From the NCBI RefSeq assembly GCF_012584455.1, contig NZ_JABAEB010000013.1, forward strand, positions 82,959-146,958: a DNA stretch of 64,000 nucleotides, in the 5' to 3' direction. This stretch comes from Shewanella oncorhynchi. Lineage in GTDB: Bacteria > Pseudomonadota > Gammaproteobacteria > Enterobacterales > Shewanellaceae. Each line of letters opens with the position of its first letter. Position 1 is the first letter of the stretch. Both the position numbers and the translations under genes were made by a program. Shown piece after piece: positions 8,957 through 18,152 of this stretch. The notes beneath the pieces were generated by a model. That model was given only the letters and a program-made list of their open reading frames with translations. It was not told the origin of the DNA and did no database searches.

Positions 8957-9484
8957 ATGGAACCGCAAGCTTGGATATATCAACAAGACAAACCGACAGC
9001 AGGAAGAAAATTATTATTGCTTGAGGAAGCAGAATTAATTTTTGCCTTACCCTTAATTTATCGCCTTATCAATCCTGAAGCTGTGGCATCTAAACCAGAT
9101 TGGTTTTGTGACGCTGAGTTACAAACGGTTTCCTATACTAAGTTGGTAACACAACTAAATGAATTAGTCCGATTACGCAAAAAGGCACAGCGGATCGACA
9201 ACGAGCTTACTAATGTAAACAAAATGCTCAATCAGTATTTTACTGATTTTGGCTGGCGTATGGTTCGCAAAGAATTATCTCAAATAAAAAAACGGCAAAA
9301 AAAGTCTCATATTGAGCTAAGCAGGGATATTATTTTGAGGTTAAAACGTTATATGGAAACTCAAAAGTTAGACAGTTTTGACCAAGCCATTGATACCCTA
9401 TTGTCAGAGCATAATGAAAATATTTCGCTTAATGTTTTACAACATACTGATGAGGATGTTGTAGACGACATTGTTGATGAATAG
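8957..9484 (+). CDS. Hypothetical protein with a C-terminal ribbon-helix-helix-like segment
   Basis: 175 residues, not recognised as a named family. The middle (about 60-115) is strongly charged and probably coiled coil (LVTQLNELVRLRKKAQRIDNEL). Residues ~108-152 read as basic residues (IKKRQKKS), then a short strand (HIELS), then two helices. This is the pattern of a ribbon-helix-helix DNA-binding domain and loosely recalls the C-terminal part of MatP. The tail is acidic. It is divergent from the recombinase, with palindromic repeats in the space between. DNA binding and self-regulation are inferences. The ribosome binding site is weak (AAAGAAA). Confidence 0.55.
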   Translation: MEPQAWIYQQDKPTAGRKLLLLEEAELIFALPLIYRLINPEAVASKPDWFCDAELQTVSYTKLVTQLNELVRLRKKAQRIDNELTNVNKMLNQYFTDFGWRMVRKELSQIKKRQKKSHIELSRDIILRLKRYMETQKLDSFDQAIDTLLSEHNENISLNVLQHTDEDVVDDIVDE

Positions 9485-9650
9485 AAAAAAAAACGCGGAT
9501 CTATATTTTGAAGAATATGATTTTAAAGTTGTTTTATTGCCTAAAATGGATTATCTAATAAGGGTAAGTTAGCCGTGACTTATCTGTGCAGACACGTAAA
9601 ATTACTGTTAAGATCTTATGTTTACGACTAGATAACGTGGGGCATTAGAG

Positions 9651-9989
9651 ATGAGTTTAAGTATTGCAAACGATAGGAAAATTGCGGTTTTATGCCGAAT
9701 TGAACCTGGCTGTCTCGGACCTGATGGCGTAGATCATATTGAGGCTTTTTGTGCTTTAGCCCAGAAAGCGATGCAACATTTTGACGTCGATGTCGGCACT
9801 TGGGTGTTGATCCCAAGATATGATAAAACCTTAGAAGAGATGCAATATAGTCTTGCAAATAAGCTGCTTTCGCGTGAGCAGGCAACTAAATATTTAGTTT
9901 CTATAGGGCGTGACATTGATGGTTTTGAAGAAAGATTTCAGGACAAACTGACGTCGCTGATCAATCTATATCTTGCTAGAAAACCTTAA
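9651..9989 (+). CDS. Conserved hypothetical protein, 112 residues
   Basis: Small soluble protein that I do not recognise. It has no signal peptide or membrane segment. It contains CRIEPGCLGPDG near the N-terminus, a motif-like cluster of Cys, Gly and Pro, followed by mostly helical sequence. It lies between the accessory patch and the helicase gene on the same strand as both neighbours, but with wide gaps, so it is probably transcribed alone. The upstream Shine-Dalgarno is poor. Confidence 0.6.
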   Translation: MSLSIANDRKIAVLCRIEPGCLGPDGVDHIEAFCALAQKAMQHFDVDVGTWVLIPRYDKTLEEMQYSLANKLLSREQATKYLVSIGRDIDGFEERFQDKLTSLINLYLARKP

Positions 9990-10336
9990 ATGCTCAATTT
10001 ATCGGAGATGTATTTTTTGCTGAGATTCATCTGACGTCTTGTTTTTTCATAGGAGATATCGGATCGAATTTTTACAAATCGGTTTTATTTTCATATTTAA
10101 TTGCTGACTAAAAAAGTAAATTAATTATATATTAATCATCGTGTTGCAATGAAATCTGCACCTATAATTACGCTCCTGATGAGCAGTTAAGTTGGCTTGA
10201 AAACTCAGTTGTTGCTAATTAACTCCGTAAAGTACGTCAAAATTTGCTAGACTAGTCGACTCACTTAATGCTGAATCTTTTTCTTGCGGTATGCCCGAAT
10301 TTTGTGGGTGGTAAGGATAAGTGTAAAGGACGGTTG
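9990..10336. other. Intergenic region upstream of the helicase gene
   Basis: About 350 bases, A/T-rich in the first half. A frame opens upstream of the helicase from 10268, but its first codons are not supported by a ribosome binding site. A TATAAT is present at 10163-10168 without a good -35 box at the right distance. Confidence 0.5.
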
Positions 10337-12325
10337 ATGTTCAATCCCATTCCGGAAACCAATCCATACGTTAGTTTATTGCAGCAGGATTTCGGGTTTT
10401 CTGAATTTCGCCCTGGTCAAGCGCAAACGATAACACAACTTTTAGCAGGGAAGTCGAGTTTAGCGATTTTCCCGACAGGTTCTGGTAAATCCCTTTGTTA
10501 TCAATTTACAGCATTGCAGTTACCCCATTTGAGTTTAGTGATTTCGCCTTTACTCGCCTTGATGAAAGATCAGCTGGAATTTTTGCAATCTAAGGGAATT
10601 CATGCGGCCAGCATAGATTCAACCTTAAGCGCCGAGCAGAGTCAGCAAGTGATGACAGATGCGCGCTCTGGCAAATTGAAAATTTTAATGGTCTCGGTGG
10701 AACGTTTCAAAAATGAACGCTTTAGGCAGTTTATTCAATCTGTTCCGCTGTCTATGCTGGTCGTCGATGAGGCGCATTGTATTTCAGAATGGGGTCACAA
10801 TTTTCGGCCTGATTATCTTAAATTACCCGATTATCGGCGCGAGCTTGAGATCCCGCTGGTACTGTTACTGACGGCCACTGCGACACGTAAAGTGAAACTG
10901 GATATGGCCAAGCGCTTCGATATCGCGCCCGAACACATAGTACAAACGGGATTTTATCGACCCAATTTAGATTTGACAGTTCTGCCCGTGTCGATGCAAG
11001 AGAAAAATGCCTTACTGGTTAACCAGATAACATCATTCTCAGGTGCTGGTATTGTGTATGTGACGTTACAGCAAACCGCCGAAACGGTAGCACGACTCTT
11101 GTGCCAACAAGGCATAGTCGCCAGTGCCTATCATGCTGGATTTGAAGATGAAAAACGTCAACAAATTCAAAATGATTTTATGCAGAATAAGCTGCAAGTG
11201 GTGGTTGCTACCATCGCCTTTGGTATGGGAATCGATAAGAGCAATATCCGTTTTGTGATCCACTATGATTTGCCTAAATCCATTGAAAACTACAGTCAAG
11301 AAATCGGCAGAGCAGGGCGTGATGGTGCATTATCTCATTGTGTGACTTTAGCCAATCTTGACGGACTCAATACCGTTGAAAATTTTGTGTATGGCGATAC
11401 GCCTGAGCGGGAAGGTATAGCGCAAGTCATTGAAGCTATTCGACTTGAACAAGATTCTGCTCAGTGGGAATGTCAGCTTAATGGCGTGTCGACGGCGAGT
11501 AATATTCGCCAGTTGCCGTTAAAAACGTTACTTGTGCAGCTAGAAATTCTAGGTGTGGTTAAGCCGTTATTTGCTTACTACGCCGATGTTAATTACAAAT
11601 TTTTAGTGGACAAACACGCCATTCTGAGCCGCTTTAATCCAGAGCGGCAGGCCTTTTTGACGCAAATTTTTAATCATACGCAGATGAAGAAAATATGGGG
11701 CGCGTTAGATTTTGATGCCTTGTACAGTGTGACGGGCCATGAACGCAGTCGTGTATTGGCCGCGCTGGAATATTTAGCAGAACATCAGTTAATTGAATTA
11801 GAAACCAAACGAATTACCGATGTGTATCGGGTGGATGTTGCCGCATTAGCGCGTCCGGAACTCATCGATGAGTTGTACCATTATTTTATTGATAAAGAGC
11901 AGAAAGAAATTGCGCGAATAGCGCAGTTAGTCCGCTTTTTTGAGCTTGAGACGTGCTTAAGCCACAATTTATCCCGTTATTTTGATGATAATGAGACACC
12001 GGCGGTCTGCGGTCATTGCAGTGTCTGCCGCGGTCATTTCGCTAAGTTGAGTTATTCGACGGAACCGACTTGGCCGACAGATCAGCAGATGTTGGCTGAT
12101 TTGCGTGAGTTGAAGCACCATTTAACGGCCAAAGGCATTGATGCTTTATCACTTGATACCTATTGTCGTTGCCTCGCTGGCATGTCAGTGCCTTTGGTGA
12201 GTCGTTTTCAAATGCGTAAGTTGAGTGGTTTCGGCCGCTGTGAAAAATTGAGATATGCTGAAATTAAACAGAAAGTTGAGTCACTGTTGTCGCAACTAGA
12301 TGATAAAAGAGTTGAACATGAATAA
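10337..12325 (+). CDS. RecQ family ATP-dependent DNA helicase
   Basis: Superfamily 2 DNA helicase, 662 residues from the ATG at 10337, which has AAAGGACGG just upstream; the frame extends 23 residues further without such a site. Visible motifs: FRPGQAQTI (motif 0), PTGSGKSLCYQ (Walker A), DEAHCISEWGHNFRPDY (motif II with the aromatic-rich loop), LTATAT (motif III), and GRAGRDG (motif VI). A C-terminal zinc-like site (CGHCSVC) lies near residue 570. It lacks a recognisable HRDC domain, and the C-terminal part differs from canonical RecQ, so it is likely a second RecQ-like protein rather than recQ itself. The downstream gene overlaps its end. Confidence 0.88.
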   Translation: MFNPIPETNPYVSLLQQDFGFSEFRPGQAQTITQLLAGKSSLAIFPTGSGKSLCYQFTALQLPHLSLVISPLLALMKDQLEFLQSKGIHAASIDSTLSAEQSQQVMTDARSGKLKILMVSVERFKNERFRQFIQSVPLSMLVVDEAHCISEWGHNFRPDYLKLPDYRRELEIPLVLLLTATATRKVKLDMAKRFDIAPEHIVQTGFYRPNLDLTVLPVSMQEKNALLVNQITSFSGAGIVYVTLQQTAETVARLLCQQGIVASAYHAGFEDEKRQQIQNDFMQNKLQVVVATIAFGMGIDKSNIRFVIHYDLPKSIENYSQEIGRAGRDGALSHCVTLANLDGLNTVENFVYGDTPEREGIAQVIEAIRLEQDSAQWECQLNGVSTASNIRQLPLKTLLVQLEILGVVKPLFAYYADVNYKFLVDKHAILSRFNPERQAFLTQIFNHTQMKKIWGALDFDALYSVTGHERSRVLAALEYLAEHQLIELETKRITDVYRVDVAALARPELIDELYHYFIDKEQKEIARIAQLVRFFELETCLSHNLSRYFDDNETPAVCGHCSVCRGHFAKLSYSTEPTWPTDQQMLADLRELKHHLTAKGIDALSLDTYCRCLAGMSVPLVSRFQMRKLSGFGRCEKLRYAEIKQKVESLLSQLDDKRVEHE

Positions 12326-12593
12326 GGCCGTAAAAAAGATGTTAGCCACCCATGAACATTTGGTTCACTCTGAAGGTGTGACTGTGGTTTCGCATATGCA
12401 AAGGGAAAAAGCGGAGTGGATACAACATACTGTTATGATTGAAGATTGTGACGTGCCATTTAAATTTAGACGGGTTAAAAAGTATCGTAATCTGCAAGGG
12501 CAAAAGATCAACGTCATCTATTACCCAGAGACAGAAACTGTGGCAGGTTTTGAAATAGAAATTATGCAAGTTGTTAGAATCAAACGATTCTAG
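12318..12593 (+). CDS. Hypothetical protein overlapping the helicase gene
   Basis: 91 residues, unrecognised. Its ATG at 12318 lies eight bases before the end of the helicase stop codon, so the two are probably translationally coupled and co-transcribed. The protein is basic at the N-terminus (NKAVKKMLATHEHLVHSEG). The rest looks beta-rich (VTVVSHMQREKAEW ... KINVIYYPETETVAGFEIEIMQ). No signal peptide or membrane span is seen. A role linked to the helicase is only a guess from position. A 21-base-pair terminator-like hairpin begins three bases after its stop. Confidence 0.65.
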   Translation: MNKAVKKMLATHEHLVHSEGVTVVSHMQREKAEWIQHTVMIEDCDVPFKFRRVKKYRNLQGQKINVIYYPETETVAGFEIEIMQVVRIKRF

Positions 12594-12595
12594 TT

Positions 12596-12647
12596 AATGC
12601 GCTTCGAGTCTTTGCTTTTATCAATCAGCAAAGACTCGAAGCGCATT
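12596..12647. terminator. Long hairpin, probable bidirectional terminator
   Basis: 21-base-pair perfect stem with a ten-base loop between the stops of convergent genes. The stem starts AATGCGCTTCGAGTC. Flanking T runs are weak in both directions, so a second role cannot be excluded. Confidence 0.75.
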
Positions 12648-12679
12648 TGATTGATGACGCAAGAGTTAAATTCGGCTAT

Positions 12680-13231
12680 TTACTTGGAATATTGATAGGT
12701 TGAATCTACTTTCCAAGTTCTGAAACGCAGTTCAGCGCCTTCTGGTAGATAAAACACCTTAGGCAAGCGACTGTCATATCGCATTTTTAGTTCACCCGGA
12801 ATACGTACAAAAGCTTCTTTCTTCGCCAATTCGAAACAGGCCATCATAGTGCTTGGGCCTTCAGCGATTTCATCCACTTGATAGTAGTTATAACCCCAAC
12901 CTTGCACTGTCAGTTCCTTCAATTCCCCGTTTAATCCATGCTTATTGCAATCAACCATTTGAGTCTGACCAATTTGGATTTCGACCATGTAGTCATCTTC
13001 GTTTTCTAATTTAGGTAAACTTAAAATGTGCTGCACCATACCAGCTGCCGGAGCAGGGAACATCTTAGTGGCTTCCTGTGCGCTGTAATCTTTTGGATCG
13101 AAACGTTGAATACTGATCATAGGCGCATTTAACCCTGTTGGATGTGGTGGGCTCACCGCCGCGGCATTGAATGACAATAGTGCAAATGCAAGGTGAACAG
13201 TGCTAACGCTAAATAAGGTCTTCAATTTCAT
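12680..13231 (-). CDS. eco: Ecotin, periplasmic serine protease inhibitor
   Basis: Dimeric inhibitor of trypsin-fold serine proteases, exported to the periplasm. 183 residues with a signal peptide (KLKTLFSVSTVHLAFALLSFNAAA). The mature part is longer at the N-terminus than E. coli ecotin but matches it in VEIQIGQT, VDCN, GWGYNYYQVDEI, the reactive loop STMMAC and KVFYLPEGAELRFRTWK. The Met-Met pair marks the P1 region, and the two Cys that form the loop disulfide are both present. The ribosome binding site AGGAGAAA is well placed. It probably protects the cell from foreign proteases. Confidence 0.93.
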   Translation of the reverse strand: MKLKTLFSVSTVHLAFALLSFNAAAVSPPHPTGLNAPMISIQRFDPKDYSAQEATKMFPAPAAGMVQHILSLPKLENEDDYMVEIQIGQTQMVDCNKHGLNGELKELTVQGWGYNYYQVDEIAEGPSTMMACFELAKKEAFVRIPGELKMRYDSRLPKVFYLPEGAELRFRTWKVDSTYQYSK

Positions 13232-13873
13232 TTTGTTTCTCCTAATCGAACTGAATTGATGTCGATAAATTTGTCTGTGTTCTGCTCCCTATAAACGCAG
13301 CAGAGGTAAAAAAGGGTTAAATTATTCAATAAAAAATCGATTTTTTATTCAAATAATTCTTTATCAATCTGAATAATAAGGGTTAATTACACTTTCCAAT
13401 GACTTATTTTGTTAAGTTCGCAGCTATTTCAATTCTTTGCGGTGGCTGTTTTATGACTCATATCATGCGAAAAATATACGAAATAGCCTAGATAAAAACC
13501 TTAAAACTTGGATTTCAACTTGCACTGAAAAGCCACCGCTGTGTCTGTCTGTAACTGCATAAGGCTGTAATAAAGCCAATCTAACTCAGCTATGTGAGCT
13601 GTTTTTACTCATAAATCAAGCGCTAATCCATTAAACCTTGCCTGATATCCTTTGCCTAGTCTAGCTGCCTATCTTAATTCACATATCAGTGTCTCGACTG
13701 ATGGCAGGAGAGCAGATGCATTATGGGGATTCAAATACACGTTTAAAAGTTTGAAAACAGTATATCTTGATAAATAGTTAATTTGATCTTCATATATTTT
13801 GATTTTCAAACTATAATTCAAGCGACGAGTTTTTCACCATTAATAGCGATAGAAATGGAACAGGGGCCATACA
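13232..13873. other. Intergenic region between divergent eco and the CDF gene
   Basis: About 640 bases. The right end holds the promoter and candidate operator of the CDF-marR operon (listed separately). The remainder, A/T-rich in the part next to eco, shows only very short frames without ribosome binding sites. Confidence 0.5.
13748..13817 (+). promoter_or_regulatory. Candidate promoter and MarR-type operator for the CDF-marR operon
   Basis: A perfect TATAAT lies at 13812-13817 with TTCATA 17 bases upstream. The spacer holds the palindrome TTTGA-TTT-TCAAA (13798-13810), the usual position for MarR repression. A ten-base half (AGTTTGAAAA, 13748-13757) recurs inverted at 13803-13812, so a second binding site is possible. 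Binding by the downstream MarR protein is inferred. Confidence 0.45.
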
Positions 13874-15100
13874 ATGAAATCAATGACAGCCGAGCAAGCG
13901 ACAGGGCATCAAGCTACTACGGGAAGCCGCCAAGGGCACTCACTCGCCCAGTGGCAGCACGCCCATGAGTTTTCCAGTCAGAACCGCGATGGCGAGAAGA
14001 ACACTCGCTATGTACTGTATTTAACCGTGATCACTATGGTGGCTGAAATTGCTGCCGGAACCATCTACGGTTCTATGGCACTGCTCGCCGACGGTTGGCA
14101 CATGGGAACCCATGCCGCGGCCTTTATGATCACGCTATTCGCCTATTCGTATGCCCGTAAACACGCTAACGATCCTGCATTTGCTTTCGGTACTGGCAAA
14201 GTGAGTGTGCTTGGCGGTTATACCAGCGCAATAGCGCTAGGACTTGTGGCACTGGTGATGTTGATTGAATCGGGAATGCGACTGATTAACCCTGAGCAAA
14301 TCCATTTTAACGAAGCCATATTTGTGGCTGTTATAGGTTTGAGCGTGAATGTGCTGAGTGTATTTTTACTCAAAGATCACCATACCCACGACCATGGGCA
14401 CACTCATGGTCATAGTCACGATCATGGACATCAAGATGATCATGAAGACGAGCATGCTCATCACAGCTGCGAAGCACACTCCTCCCATGACGATCACGTC
14501 CATACGGCTCATTCACATGGTGCGGGTCCACATACACATGATGACTCACATGCACACGATGAAAGTCATCAAGATCATAGCCATTGCCATCATAAACAGG
14601 AGCACCATGTTGCTCAGCATGAGCATGAGAGTCAGAAGGCACACGGTGGTCATGATCACAACCTACGCGCCGCCTATTTTCACGTATTAGCCGATGCGTT
14701 AACGTCAGTGCTCGCCATTGCGGCCTTGTTGTTTGGTAAATACATGGGACTGACTTGGCTCGATCCGGTTATGGGTATCGTGGGTGCTGTAATTATTAGC
14801 CGTTGGTCATGGGGACTCATTCAGCAAACGAGCCCTATCTTACTTGACGGTGGTGTTAAAGCGTCATTGCAGCGTAAGGTCGTGGAAACTCTTGAGGCCG
14901 TACCGGATCATCAAGTGGCCGATTTACATCTTTGGCGAGTGAGTGCCGATCACCATGCTATTATGGTGTCTATCGTGTCCCATTCACCGAAAGATGTCAG
15001 TTATTTTAATCAGTTACTGTCACAATTTCCTGAATTGGCTCATATTACTATTGAACTCCATACTTGTCGTCAGCGCGAGTGTATGGCTAAGGAAGCCTAA
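13874..15100 (+). CDS. Cation diffusion facilitator with a very long His-rich loop (DmeF-like)
   Basis: Inner-membrane metal/proton antiporter of the CDF family, probably exporting a divalent metal (Zn, Co or Ni; the ion cannot be told from sequence). 408 residues with six hydrophobic segments. The metal site signatures are in helix 2 (LADGWHMGTH) and helix 5 (YFHVLADALTS), with a C-terminal cytoplasmic domain (VADLHLWRVSADHHAIMVS). Between helices 4 and 5, residues 169-262 contain 36 His among many Asp and Glu, longer than the usual CDF loop. The start has AGGGG eight bases upstream. The stop codon directly abuts the ATG of the MarR gene. Confidence 0.9.
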   Translation: MKSMTAEQATGHQATTGSRQGHSLAQWQHAHEFSSQNRDGEKNTRYVLYLTVITMVAEIAAGTIYGSMALLADGWHMGTHAAAFMITLFAYSYARKHANDPAFAFGTGKVSVLGGYTSAIALGLVALVMLIESGMRLINPEQIHFNEAIFVAVIGLSVNVLSVFLLKDHHTHDHGHTHGHSHDHGHQDDHEDEHAHHSCEAHSSHDDHVHTAHSHGAGPHTHDDSHAHDESHQDHSHCHHKQEHHVAQHEHESQKAHGGHDHNLRAAYFHVLADALTSVLAIAALLFGKYMGLTWLDPVMGIVGAVIISRWSWGLIQQTSPILLDGGVKASLQRKVVETLEAVPDHQVADLHLWRVSADHHAIMVSIVSHSPKDVSYFNQLLSQFPELAHITIELHTCRQRECMAKEA

Positions 15101-15580
15101 ATGACTGTTGAACATCATCATTCATCAAACCTGAATTCAACGACTGCTCATTCAACGGCCGCACATTCAACAGATCATGCATTAAATCATGTGATTATTG
15201 AATTTTACGAAAAGCTGTCGTCTTGGGAACACGCCATTGTACGTGACAAAGGTTTTAGCCTATCGCAGGTGCACACCATTGAGTTACTCGGCGTGCACGG
15301 CGCTATGAGGATGAAAGAACTGGCGGATAAAATTGGTGTCACAACAGGCACACTAACGGTTCAAATCGACAAAATGGTTGAAGCTGAGTGGGTTGTACGT
15401 CGTCCCCATGAAACCGATCGTCGTTCAATTCTGGTGGAGTTAACCGAAAAGGGCCAAACTTTGTTCCTCGAACATGATGCATTACATCTACAACTCACCA
15501 CAGATCTCACCGCTAAAATGAGCAGTGAGGAACGAATCGTACTGCTCAATTTGTTGTCTCGTATGAATAACGAGTTTTAA
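15101..15580 (+). CDS. MarR family regulator with a His-rich N-terminus
   Basis: Winged-helix regulator, 159 residues. The first 30 residues contain seven His (HHH at 5-7, then 17, 22, 26, 30), which is unusual for MarR and suggests metal binding. The DNA-binding part reads MRMKELADKIGVTTGTLTVQIDKMVEAEWVVR, then the wing RPHETDRRSILVELTEKG. It starts immediately after the CDF gene with no intergenic base, so it is in the same operon and probably controls it. Zinc sensing by MarR proteins (AdcR, ZitR) is a precedent, but the metal here is an inference. Confidence 0.85.
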   Translation: MTVEHHHSSNLNSTTAHSTAAHSTDHALNHVIIEFYEKLSSWEHAIVRDKGFSLSQVHTIELLGVHGAMRMKELADKIGVTTGTLTVQIDKMVEAEWVVRRPHETDRRSILVELTEKGQTLFLEHDALHLQLTTDLTAKMSSEERIVLLNLLSRMNNEF

Positions 15581-15600
15581 TTTACCCTATTTCATCCACT

Positions 15601-15628
15601 AAAAAGCGTCCCTCGTGGACGCTTTTTT
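15601..15628 (+). terminator. Rho-independent terminator of the CDF-marR operon
   Basis: Stem AAAAAGCGTCC / GGACGCTTTTT with a five-base loop CTCGT and a T run, 20 bases after the marR stop. Confidence 0.9.
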
Positions 15629-15791
15629 ATAGCATGACATTTTTAAAAACGCGATTCATTCTAGATTAATCATCAGCTATTACAGTACCTTACCTTTTGT
15701 TACATTCTTGTTGGATTAATAGTTGAACTGGATATTAATTAAGGTAATGTAAGGGCAGATCTCAAGATGGACTTTGTTTAAAAGGAATAGA

Positions 15792-17885
15792 ATGAATAAT
15801 AAATTACTGCCTTTGTGCATTGCAGGAGTGCTCGGTATGAGCGGTCAACTTCACGCAGAAGAAGATAAATACATTTGGTTAGAAGATGTTGAAGGCGCTA
15901 AGCCTATGGAATGGGTGAAAACCCAAAATGCTGCATCTGCCGCCGAAATTAAAGCGTTTAAAGGTTTTGATACCTTAGTGGCGAACAGTCTCGCCATCCT
16001 GAACGATAAAGAACGCATTCCCTACGCGACCCATATTGGCGACAAGTTATACAACTTTTGGAAGGATGACACCCATGTGCGCGGTATTTACCGCCGTACT
16101 ACCATGGAAGAATATGCCAAGGCCGATCCTAAATGGGAGACTGTGCTTGATATCGATGCCTTAGGTAAAGCTGAATCCGTCAATTGGGTATTTAAGGATA
16201 TTAGCTGTCAGTATCCCGAAAATGAGCGCTGTTTTGTCTCACTTTCCCGCGGCGGTGCCGATGCGGTGGAAGTGCGAGAATTTAATTTAAATACTAAATC
16301 CTTTGTTGCCACCAAAGATAAGCCATTCTTTTTAAAAGAAGCCAAATCAAGTCTGAGCTGGATAGATAAAGACCACGCCTTTGTCGGTACTGATTTTGGT
16401 GATGGTCAAAGCATGACTGACTCAGGTTATCCACGGGAGGTGAAACTCTGGCAACGTGGTACAGCACTCGAGCAAGCGAAACCGATTTTCACTGGCGACA
16501 AAACCTCAGTTGCTGTATCAGGCTGGGTTTTATTCGATGATAAAACGCCGCTGAGTTTAGTCACTGAGGCACATACTTTTTATACCGCCAGCCAATATGT
16601 CTATCAAGATGGCAAACTCATAGGGTTGCCATTACCTCAAGATGCTGAGATTAAAGGTTATTTTAAAGGTAAGTTATTTATTGAGTTAAAGAGCGATTTA
16701 ACCAACAAAGACGGTAACTTTAAGCAAGGCGCGGTCGTGTATGCCGATGTGGCGGATCTTATCGCCCAAAAAGCCAAATTCAGTTTATTTGTGAGCCCGA
16801 CTCAGACCGCATCGATAGCGCAGCTCAGTTTTAGTAAGAGTGCGATTTTCGTTAATTGGCTCGATAACGTGAAAAGCAAATTAGTGCGGTATGAGCAAGA
16901 CGAAAAGGGCGCTTGGCAAAGCACCCAAGTCCCATTCGAAGCGAATGGCGCCCTGACGGTAATGGACGTTGAGCAAGACAGTGATGATTTTTTCGTGAAT
17001 TACACCAGTTTTCTTGAGCCTTCAAGCCTCTATACGGTTAATGCAAAAACCTTAAATCCGAAGAAAATTAAAGGTATGCCGCAACAGTTTGCTGCGGCTA
17101 AGTTTAAAACTGAGCAATACTTTGCGACGTCTAAAGATGGCACTAAAGTACCGTACTTTGTGGTGATGGCTAAGGATCTTAAGTTAGATGGCACTAATCC
17201 TACGCTACTTTATGGCTATGGTGGGTTTGAAGTCTCACTGCGTCCATCCTATTCGGCCACCATTGGTAAGAATTGGTTAGAGCAGGGCGGCGTATATGTG
17301 TTATCTAACATTCGTGGCGGTGGCGAATATGGCCCAGCTTGGCATCAAGCGGCGTTAAAGCAAAATAGACATAAAGCCTATGAGGATTTCGAGGCAATAG
17401 CGGAAGATTTGATTGCCCGTAAAATTACATCAAGTAAACATTTAGGCATCCAAGGAGGCAGTAACGGTGGCCTGTTAATGGGGGCGGCATTTACCCGCAG
17501 ACCGGATCTGTACAACGCTGTCGTGTGCCAAGTACCTCTGCTTGACATGTTTAGATTCAATAAGTTACTCGCCGGTGCTAGCTGGATGGGCGAATACGGT
17601 AATCCGGATATTCCTGAGGAATGGGCTTACATTAAAACTTACTCACCGTACCATAATCTGCATAAAGACGTGCATTATCCAAAGGTCTTTTTCACCACAT
17701 CGACCCGTGATGACAGGGTTCACCCAGGTCACGCCCGTAAGATGGTTGCTAAGATGAAAGACATGGGAATTGATGTTTTGTACTACGAAAATATTGAAGG
17801 TGGCCACGCCGGTGCTGCAGATAATAATCAAGCCGCGGAACTTAATTCAATGGCGTTTGCCTACTTATTACAGCAATTAAGATAA
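15792..17885 (+). CDS. Prolyl oligopeptidase family serine peptidase (S9A), exported
   Basis: Cleaves short peptides after proline. 697 residues from the ATG at 15792, which follows AAAGGAA; a TTG six codons earlier is less likely. A signal peptide ends at LHA before EEDKY, so the protein is probably periplasmic. The N-terminal seven-bladed propeller region covers about 60-420. The alpha/beta-hydrolase domain carries the catalytic Ser in GGSNGG, the Asp in TRDDRVHPGHA and the His in EGGHAG, and RGGGEYGPAWH is also typical. Transcribed alone, with a terminator downstream. Confidence 0.92.
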   Translation: MNNKLLPLCIAGVLGMSGQLHAEEDKYIWLEDVEGAKPMEWVKTQNAASAAEIKAFKGFDTLVANSLAILNDKERIPYATHIGDKLYNFWKDDTHVRGIYRRTTMEEYAKADPKWETVLDIDALGKAESVNWVFKDISCQYPENERCFVSLSRGGADAVEVREFNLNTKSFVATKDKPFFLKEAKSSLSWIDKDHAFVGTDFGDGQSMTDSGYPREVKLWQRGTALEQAKPIFTGDKTSVAVSGWVLFDDKTPLSLVTEAHTFYTASQYVYQDGKLIGLPLPQDAEIKGYFKGKLFIELKSDLTNKDGNFKQGAVVYADVADLIAQKAKFSLFVSPTQTASIAQLSFSKSAIFVNWLDNVKSKLVRYEQDEKGAWQSTQVPFEANGALTVMDVEQDSDDFFVNYTSFLEPSSLYTVNAKTLNPKKIKGMPQQFAAAKFKTEQYFATSKDGTKVPYFVVMAKDLKLDGTNPTLLYGYGGFEVSLRPSYSATIGKNWLEQGGVYVLSNIRGGGEYGPAWHQAALKQNRHKAYEDFEAIAEDLIARKITSSKHLGIQGGSNGGLLMGAAFTRRPDLYNAVVCQVPLLDMFRFNKLLAGASWMGEYGNPDIPEEWAYIKTYSPYHNLHKDVHYPKVFFTTSTRDDRVHPGHARKMVAKMKDMGIDVLYYENIEGGHAGAADNNQAAELNSMAFAYLLQQLR

Positions 17886-17960
17886 TTACCGCTGGGTTAG
17901 CATGAATTGTTAACTCTTCACTGGTAAAACCGAGCAAGACCCTAATAGGTTGGGGAGCAG

Positions 17961-17997
17961 AAAACGGTCGAACTTATTGAGGTTCGGCCGTTTTTTA
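17961..17997 (+). terminator. Rho-independent terminator of the prolyl oligopeptidase gene
   Basis: Stem AAAACGGTCGAAC / GTTCGGCCGTTTT, with one weak pair and an eight-base loop, then TTT. Confidence 0.8.
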
Positions 17998-18152
17998 AGT
18001 TTATTATTTAATGTTAACAATACCCACAGATAATTTGAGCCATTGCCAAGAGCTTGCTACTATTGCGAAAAATTTCACTGTCAAAGGCCTAAGACTACCT
18101 TAAGAATACTAAGTTATTCTCGACAAACAACTAATTTGAGTGAGAGCTATCA

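Noticed and set aside
14358..14690. Other-frame readings of the His-rich loop (Met/Ile-rich and His/Asp-rich frames on both strands)
   Set aside because: They are by-products of the repetitive CAT/CAC/GAT codons of the CDF loop.
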